Positions 7,346-10,652 of a DNA stretch of 10,652 nt are shown one piece after another. Both the position numbers and the translations under genes were made by a program. Positions within the stretch are counted from its first letter, which is position 1. Every line of letters starts with the position of its first letter. Below the pieces are notes generated by a model, which ran no database searches, had not been told where the DNA came from, and saw only the letters and a program-made list of their open reading frames with translations. Source of the stretch: Pseudomonadota bacterium (GTDB lineage Bacteria; Pseudomonadota; Alphaproteobacteria; CACIAM-22H2). Where the stretch lies: positions 1-10,652 of the forward strand of contig JAIUNH010000084.1 in the NCBI GenBank assembly GCA_020161965.1, written 5' to 3'.

Positions 7346-7360
7346 GGTGGAATCGCCACC
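7346..7360. promoter_or_regulatory. Inverted repeat upstream of BKACE gene, possible regulator site
   Basis: GGTGG and CCACC flank AATCG, about 45 bases before the BKACE start. A related palindrome, CCACCGGTGG, lies at 7260-7269, and both sites continue as GGTGGA(A/T)TC. In GC-rich DNA such short repeats arise easily, so this is a weak candidate for an IclR-type operator. Confidence 0.25.
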
Positions 7361-7393
7361 GACGCCATGTGAATCACGTCGAACGAATAAACA

Positions 7394-7400
7394 GGGAGGA
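7394..7400 (+). promoter_or_regulatory. Ribosome binding site for the GTG-started BKACE gene
   Basis: GGGAGGA lies five bases before GTG 7406 and decides this non-ATG start. Confidence 0.85.
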
Positions 7401-7405
7401 AGACA

Positions 7406-8332
7406 GTGGCCCGGAAAGTCATGATCACCTGCGCCGTGACGGGTGCCATCCATACGCCGTCGATGTCCCCGCATCTGCCGATCACGGCGGCGGAAATCGC
7501 CGAGGCGGCGATCGGGGCTGCCGAAGCCGGGGCCGCCCTCGTCCATGTCCATGCGCGCAATCCCGCCGATGGCCGCCCCGACCAATCGCCCGAGGCATTC
7601 GAGCCCTTCTTGAAGGTTATCAAGCAACGCTGCGACGCGGTGATCAACATCACCACCGGTGGCGCTCCGACGATGACGATCGATGAGCGCTTGCGCCCGT
7701 GCACCTATTTCAAGCCGGAAGTTGCGTCGCTGAACATGGGCTCGATGAATTTCGGGCTCTACCCGATGCTCGCGCGCCACAAGGATTTCAAGCACGCGTG
7801 GGAAAAGCCGTATCTGGCTGAATCCGAGGACCGCATCTTCAAGAACACGTTCAAGGACATCGCCGGCATCCTGACCGCCTGCGCCGAGAACGGCACGCGT
7901 TTCGAGATCGAGTGCTACGACATCGGGCATCTCTATACGCTGGCGCATTTCGTCGATCGCGGCCTGGTCAAGCCGCCGTTCTTCGTGCAGTCGGTGTTCG
8001 GCATTCTGGGTGGGATCGGCGCCCATCCCGAGGACGTGGCGCATATGAAGCGCACGGCCGACCGCTTGTTCGGCGATGCCTATCACTGGTCGGTTTTGGG
8101 GGCGGGACGCAACCAATTGCCGATCGCCGCACAAGCCGCCGCGATGGGCGGCAATGTCCGGGTCGGGCTGGAAGACTCGCTCTGGGCCGGGCCCGGCAAG
8201 CTCGCCCGGACGAATGCCGAGCAGGTCGCCAAGGTTCGCCAGATCATCGAAGGGCTGGGCTTGGAGATCGCAACCCCCGCCGATGCCCGCAAAACGCTGG
8301 CGTTGAAGGGCGCCGACAGGGTCAATTTCTGA
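7406..8332 (+). CDS. BKACE family (DUF849) beta-keto acid cleavage enzyme
   Basis: Members of this zinc-dependent family condense a beta-keto acid with acetyl-CoA and split it into acetoacetate and a new acyl-CoA; Kce of lysine fermentation is the founding enzyme. This protein has 308 residues, normal for the family, and a TIM-barrel pattern. Seen: the N-terminal VMITCAVTGAIHTPSMSPHLP (5-24), the zinc pair H47 and H49 in VHVHARNP, the strand INITTGG (80-86), LNMGSMNFG (109-117), FEIECYDIGH (166-175), FGILGGIGA (198-206), and R252, E256, D257 in VRVGLEDSLWAGPG. E256 is the expected third zinc ligand. The gene starts with GTG after a strong ribosome site and is followed by a hairpin and an IclR regulator gene. 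No thiolase, CoA-transferase or thioesterase gene is visible beside it to indicate the keto acid. Family confidence is high; substrate is unknown. Confidence 0.94.
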   Translation: MARKVMITCAVTGAIHTPSMSPHLPITAAEIAEAAIGAAEAGAALVHVHARNPADGRPDQSPEAFEPFLKVIKQRCDAVINITTGGAPTMTIDERLRPCTYFKPEVASLNMGSMNFGLYPMLARHKDFKHAWEKPYLAESEDRIFKNTFKDIAGILTACAENGTRFEIECYDIGHLYTLAHFVDRGLVKPPFFVQSVFGILGGIGAHPEDVAHMKRTADRLFGDAYHWSVLGAGRNQLPIAAQAAAMGGNVRVGLEDSLWAGPGKLARTNAEQVAKVRQIIEGLGLEIATPADARKTLALKGADRVNF

Positions 8333-8345
8333 GCCGTCATCGGAC

Positions 8346-8404
8346 CTTGCGGCGGCGCGGACGCGGGCGGAAACACACCGCCAGTGGCGTCCGGTCGCCG
8401 CAAG
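8346..8404. other. Large hairpin between BKACE and iclR genes
   Basis: This 59-base element can fold into one long stem: CTTGCGGCG (8346-8354) with CGCCGCAAG (8396-8404), GGACGC (8359-8364) with GCGTCC (8387-8392), and GGCGG (8366-8370) with CCGCC (8378-8382), closing on the loop AAACACA. Twenty perfect base pairs are broken only by small internal loops. It begins 14 bases after the BKACE stop and ends 68 bases before the iclR start. No T-run follows, so it could be a transcription brake, an mRNA 3'-end stabiliser for BKACE, or a partial attenuator. The pairing is seen directly; its role is inferred. Confidence 0.5.
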
Positions 8405-8438
8405 GGATAGACTACGCGTCAATGCCGCCAAGCGGCCA

Positions 8439-8457
8439 GTTCGACCCGAAGTCGAAC
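8439..8457. promoter_or_regulatory. 19-base palindrome before iclR gene, putative autoregulatory operator
   Basis: GTTCGAC and GTCGAAC are perfect 7-base arms around the spacer CCGAA, ending three bases before the iclR ribosome site (8461-8467). The right half, GTCGAACG, recurs at 7378-7385 just before the BKACE ribosome site. Sites beginning GTTCGA are, from memory, typical of some IclR-family regulators of aromatic catabolism such as PcaR/PcaU. Binding by the encoded IclR protein is inferred. Confidence 0.5.
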
Positions 8458-8460
8458 GCA

Positions 8461-8467
8461 GGGAGGG
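8461..8467 (+). promoter_or_regulatory. Ribosome binding site for the GTG-started iclR gene
   Basis: GGGAGGG lies five bases before GTG 8473 and favours it over the in-frame ATG at 8422, which has no well-spaced site and would put the palindrome inside the coding region. Confidence 0.75.
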
Positions 8468-8472
8468 ACGAC

Positions 8473-9399
8473 GTGACCGAAGCGAGCGCACTCACGCATT
8501 CCGTCGCGGACGGCGCCTGGCAGGGCGCTGAGGCGCGATCGCGTTGCCGGACTAATTCCCGCCGCGGCTTTACCGATCCCGAGCAGCGCTCCTACGCGCC
8601 GGTCGACTCCGTCGGCCGCGCCTTCAAGGTGCTGCGCGCGGTGAACAAACGCGGCATCGCCTCGGTCAACGAGATCTACGAGGAAACGCGCGTTCCCAAA
8701 TCCACCATCGTGCGGATGCTGGAAACGCTGATGCACGAAGGCTATGTCGCGCGCGACAACATGTGCGGCGGCTATCACGTCACCTGCCGCACGCACGAAT
8801 TGACCGCCGGGCGCGACGGCATCGCCCAGATGATCGAGGTCGCGCGCCCGCACGCGCTGGAGCTGACCGCGACCACCAAATGTCCGATCGGCATCGGCGT
8901 GCTCGACGGCGACGCGATCGCCGTGCGCTACTGGACCGGCGCCGTCAGCCCCCTCGCCCACACCAACACGGTGCTGGGCCAACGCGCCGATCTGCTGCAT
9001 TCGGCCATGGGCCGCGCCTTCATGGCGTTTTGCCCGCCCGAACAAATGCGTGCACACGTGGCGCGCATGCGCGCCACGCCGGAACTGCAATTTGGCGCTG
9101 CGGAAGAACGGCGCTTGCACGCCTTGCTCGCCGGCATCCGCAAGGACGGCTACGCGATGCGCGACCCGGCGACCAAACCCTTTTGCACGATCACGCTGGC
9201 AACGGCGATCAAGATCGGCGACGCCGTCCATGGGCTGATGAGCATCAGCCTGTTCAAATCGGCGATCGAACGGCGGGATCTCGCGGAGAAAATCGTCGGC
9301 CCGCTGCAACAAACCACGGCCGCGATCGGCCGCGCGCTGGCGCTGGTGCGCGACGACGGGCGCGCGCGCGCGACGACGGGCGTCGAGCCGGGGTTCTGA
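8473..9399 (+). CDS. IclR-family transcriptional regulator (MhpR-like)
   Basis: This cytoplasmic regulator has 308 residues, longer than the usual 250-270 because of about 40 unconserved residues before the DNA-binding domain. The winged helix spans about 44-105 (VDSVGRAFKVLRAVNKRG, then VPKSTIVRMLETLMHEGYV at 74-92). The effector domain spans about 118-290 and includes CPIGIGVLDGDAIAVRY (137-153), LLHSAMGRAFMAFCPPEQ (174-191) and IRKDGYAMRDP (222-232). The SAMGRAFMAFC stretch resembles MhpR-type members that respond to aromatic acids or related ring-cleavage metabolites. GTG 8473 is chosen for its ribosome site; no other in-frame start precedes the HTH. The last residues (RDDGRARATTGVEPGF) come from a short out-of-frame DNA duplication. 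It follows BKACE and faces the NTF2-like/aldolase pair, making it the likely regulator of one or both. Confidence 0.92.
   Translation: MTEASALTHSVADGAWQGAEARSRCRTNSRRGFTDPEQRSYAPVDSVGRAFKVLRAVNKRGIASVNEIYEETRVPKSTIVRMLETLMHEGYVARDNMCGGYHVTCRTHELTAGRDGIAQMIEVARPHALELTATTKCPIGIGVLDGDAIAVRYWTGAVSPLAHTNTVLGQRADLLHSAMGRAFMAFCPPEQMRAHVARMRATPELQFGAAEERRLHALLAGIRKDGYAMRDPATKPFCTITLATAIKIGDAVHGLMSISLFKSAIERRDLAEKIVGPLQQTTAAIGRALALVRDDGRARATTGVEPGF
9348..9382. repeat. Short direct repeat at the 3' end of the iclR gene
   Basis: The 15-base unit GCGCGACGACGGGCG occurs at 9348-9362 and 9368-9382, offset by 20 bases, with CG dinucleotides between. Because 20 is not a multiple of three, the two copies are read in different frames (RDDGR then ATTGV). 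It suggests slippage that lengthened or altered the C-terminal tail of the regulator. Confidence 0.6.
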
Positions 9400-9406
9400 C
9401 CCCGGC
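9387..9406. terminator. Hairpin over the iclR stop codon, possible terminator
   Basis: GCCGGGG (9387-9393) and CCCCGGC (9400-9406) form a perfect 7-base-pair GC stem. The six-base loop contains the iclR TGA stop (9397-9399). It lies in the 22-base gap between convergent genes. No T-run follows directly on either strand, so it is at best an imperfect bidirectional terminator. Confidence 0.4.
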
Positions 9407-9421
9407 CCGCGCCCGCGACGG

Positions 9422-9883
9422 TTATTTATCGTTGAGGTTCGGATTGGTCGTCGGCGTACCGCCTTCGAACCAATTCTCGAATTTGCGATGCTCGACGAAC
9501 CAATCGCCGCTCGCGTCGCGAACCATGTGATCGGTCATATAGGCGATCTGGATCGGCGGATGCGTGGGCAGCGGCGGCTTGCCGTCGGCCGCGTACAGCA
9601 TCAGGAACCAGTGGCACAGCGCCTTGTCGTCCCCTTGCGGGATCGCCTGGAAATTGATGACGCTGTGGACCACGGTGCGCGCACCCCGGTCTTCGCGCCA
9701 TTTGTAGAATTGGCGGATCTTCTCGCGGCCGGCATAGGACGCGGCCGGCCCCTGGAACACGCCGTCGGGCGTGTAGTAATTGGGCGCGTTGCGGCCCCAA
9801 TTGCTGTCGACCTCGTGCCAATAGTCGACCAACAGGGCGTGCAGCGTGTGCGTCAGCGCGATGCGTTCGGGCGTGATATGCAT
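9422..9883 (-). CDS. NTF2/SnoaL-like small protein of unknown function
   Basis: This is a 153-residue cone-fold protein of the NTF2-like/SnoaL superfamily, which includes isomerases, dehydratases and small subunits of ring-hydroxylating dioxygenases. Seen: an N-terminal helix with LLVDYWHEVDSNW (17-29), YYTPDGVFQGPAASYAGREK (36-55, the typical strand followed by GR-x-I), VVHSVINFQ (71-79, an H-x3-N motif as in SnoaL-like groups), a beta-sheet core, TDHMVRD (117-123) and a terminal EHRKFENWF (131-139). H73, D118, H119 and H132 are possible active-site residues but I cannot assign a reaction. The start is ATG 9883, with AAGGGA about nine bases upstream. It lies 19 bases after the aldolase and is probably co-transcribed with it. 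No signal peptide or membrane segment is visible. Confidence 0.8.
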   Translation of the reverse strand: MHITPERIALTHTLHALLVDYWHEVDSNWGRNAPNYYTPDGVFQGPAASYAGREKIRQFYKWREDRGARTVVHSVINFQAIPQGDDKALCHWFLMLYAADGKPPLPTHPPIQIAYMTDHMVRDASGDWFVEHRKFENWFEGGTPTTNPNLNDK

Positions 9884-9902
9884 TGTCGTTCTTTCCCTTG
9901 TT

Positions 9903-10652
9903 TTAGGCGATAGGCGGCGTGAACTCGGCGAGCGCTTGGCGCGCCGCCTGTTTGAGGAATCCGTGATCGCTGGAAACCATGAAGGCGCTGGCGCCGAGCT
10001 CGGCCATCGCCTTGGCGTCGGCGCGGTCGGGCGACAGCATGATCACGGGAATGCCCGCCTTGCGCGCGGCCGCCATGATCGGCTCCACCACTTTGCGGGT
10101 TTCGGGCGAGGTCATCGACGGCGCGCCCAACGCGGCGGTTAGATCGCCGCGCCCGACGAACCAAGCGTCGATGCCCTCGACCGCGGCGATTTCGTCCAAA
10201 TGGTCGAGTGCGGACAGATCCTCGATCATCGCCGTGCAGACGGCGCGCTGGTCCTGCGCCTGGATGTGTCCGGCGAATGTGGCTTCGCCGAAGCCGCCCG
10301 CGCGCGTGGTGTTGGCGAAACCGCGGCGGCCGCCCCGATAACGGCACGCGGCGGCGATGTCGCGCGCCTTGGCGGCACTGTCGACATGCGGCACCAGAAT
10401 GCCGACGGCCCCGCAATCGAGCACCGACAGGATATTGGCGTCGCCCGGGTCGCCGACACGCACGATCCCCGCGACGTTCGACGCGCGCGCGGCCAGCACC
10501 ATCGTATCGATCTGCCAGCGGTCGAGCGGCGCATGTTCTTGGTCGATGACAACGAAATCGTAGCCGAGCAGACCGAGGATCTCGATCGCATGCGTCGTCG
10601 GCGTTTTGATGAAAGTGCCAAGGACGTGTTCGCGCGCGCGCAGGCGGCGGCG
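9903..10652 (-). CDS. HpcH/HpaI-family class II aldolase (5' end cut by window)
   Basis: This metal-dependent pyruvate aldolase belongs to the HpcH/HpaI/citrate-lyase-like TIM-barrel family, which splits or forms 2-keto-3-deoxy- or 4-hydroxy-2-oxo acids into pyruvate and an aldehyde. The frame is open from the window edge, so 249 codons are visible. Only the first few residues of a typical 250-260 residue protein should be missing. Numbering from the edge: LGTFIKTPTTHAIEILGLLG (11-30), DQEHAPLD (37-44) with the catalytic-type H40, IVRVGDP (63-69), AVGILVPHVD (82-91), YRGGRRGFANTTRAGGFG (104-121), MIED (141-144) with a putative metal glutamate, and FVGRGDLTAALG (164-175) with a putative metal aspartate. 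HpaI itself releases succinate semialdehyde, which would suit the GabD-like enzyme in this window, but rhamnonate- and garosamide-type relatives use other substrates. It heads or continues an operon with the NTF2-like gene. Confidence 0.9.
   Translation of the reverse strand, partial: RRRLRAREHVLGTFIKTPTTHAIEILGLLGYDFVVIDQEHAPLDRWQIDTMVLAARASNVAGIVRVGDPGDANILSVLDCGAVGILVPHVDSAAKARDIAAACRYRGGRRGFANTTRAGGFGEATFAGHIQAQDQRAVCTAMIEDLSALDHLDEIAAVEGIDAWFVGRGDLTAALGAPSMTSPETRKVVEPIMAAARKAGIPVIMLSPDRADAKAMAELGASAFMVSSDHGFLKQAARQALAEFTPPIA

Noticed and set aside
7235..8491. 418-codon open frame on the minus strand opposite the BKACE gene
   Set aside because: Low-complexity Arg/Gly/His-rich composition and no recognisable motif, while the plus strand carries an intact BKACE active site.
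1..10652. CRISPR arrays, tRNA/rRNA genes, transposases, toxin-antitoxin or phage-defence genes
   Set aside because: None seen on either strand. All long conserved frames are metabolic, transport or regulatory genes, and no direct-repeat array or tRNA-like fold was found by eye.

Overview
This is a high-GC, densely coded window from a proteobacterium. An alphaproteobacterium is most likely, judging by codon use and by the mix of TTT-transporter, GntR/FCD, Ldh-type and BKACE genes; I infer this from gene content and have no marker gene. It holds eleven genes: nine complete, and one cut at each window edge (tctA at the left, a HpcH/HpaI aldolase at the right). I see no RNA gene, insertion sequence, CRISPR array or phage gene. 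No gene-free stretch exceeds 300 bases; the longest is about 227 bases (7179-7405).

Left part (1-3402): a leftward tctC-tctB-tctA operon encodes a complete-looking tripartite tricarboxylate transporter with a periplasmic binding protein. It is divergent from a GntR-family (FCD-type) regulator. The 158-base divergent region carries two CCTATAGG palindromes, the likely operator.

Middle (3427-7178): a tight leftward operon runs, in transcription order, Ldh-family 2-hydroxyacid dehydrogenase, iron-type alcohol dehydrogenase, succinate-semialdehyde-type aldehyde dehydrogenase. Gaps are 22 and 16 bases. A palindrome at its first start codon matches the tctC/gntR operator at 11 of 12 bases. The GntR protein therefore probably controls both uptake and the three oxidoreductases, as one regulon for import and stepwise oxidation of an organic (hydroxy)acid.

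Right part (7406-10652): a rightward BKACE (DUF849, beta-keto acid cleavage) gene is followed by an IclR-family regulator. They are separated by a large perfect-armed hairpin and by a 19-base palindrome just before the iclR ribosome site. Convergent to these is a leftward pair: a HpcH/HpaI-family class II aldolase, then a small NTF2/SnoaL-like protein. This looks like a second catabolic module, probably under the IclR regulator.

Taken together, this is an accessory catabolic island: one importer, two local regulators, three oxidoreductases and two C-C bond-cleaving enzymes (BKACE and aldolase). The substrate cannot be read from sequence. The families would fit an acid that is oxidised at a hydroxyl, cleaved, and whose aldehyde or alcohol fragment is oxidised to a carboxylate such as succinate. 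I did not find a clearly unprecedented system. The most notable signals are the two regulatory palindrome sets and the unassigned pathway itself.
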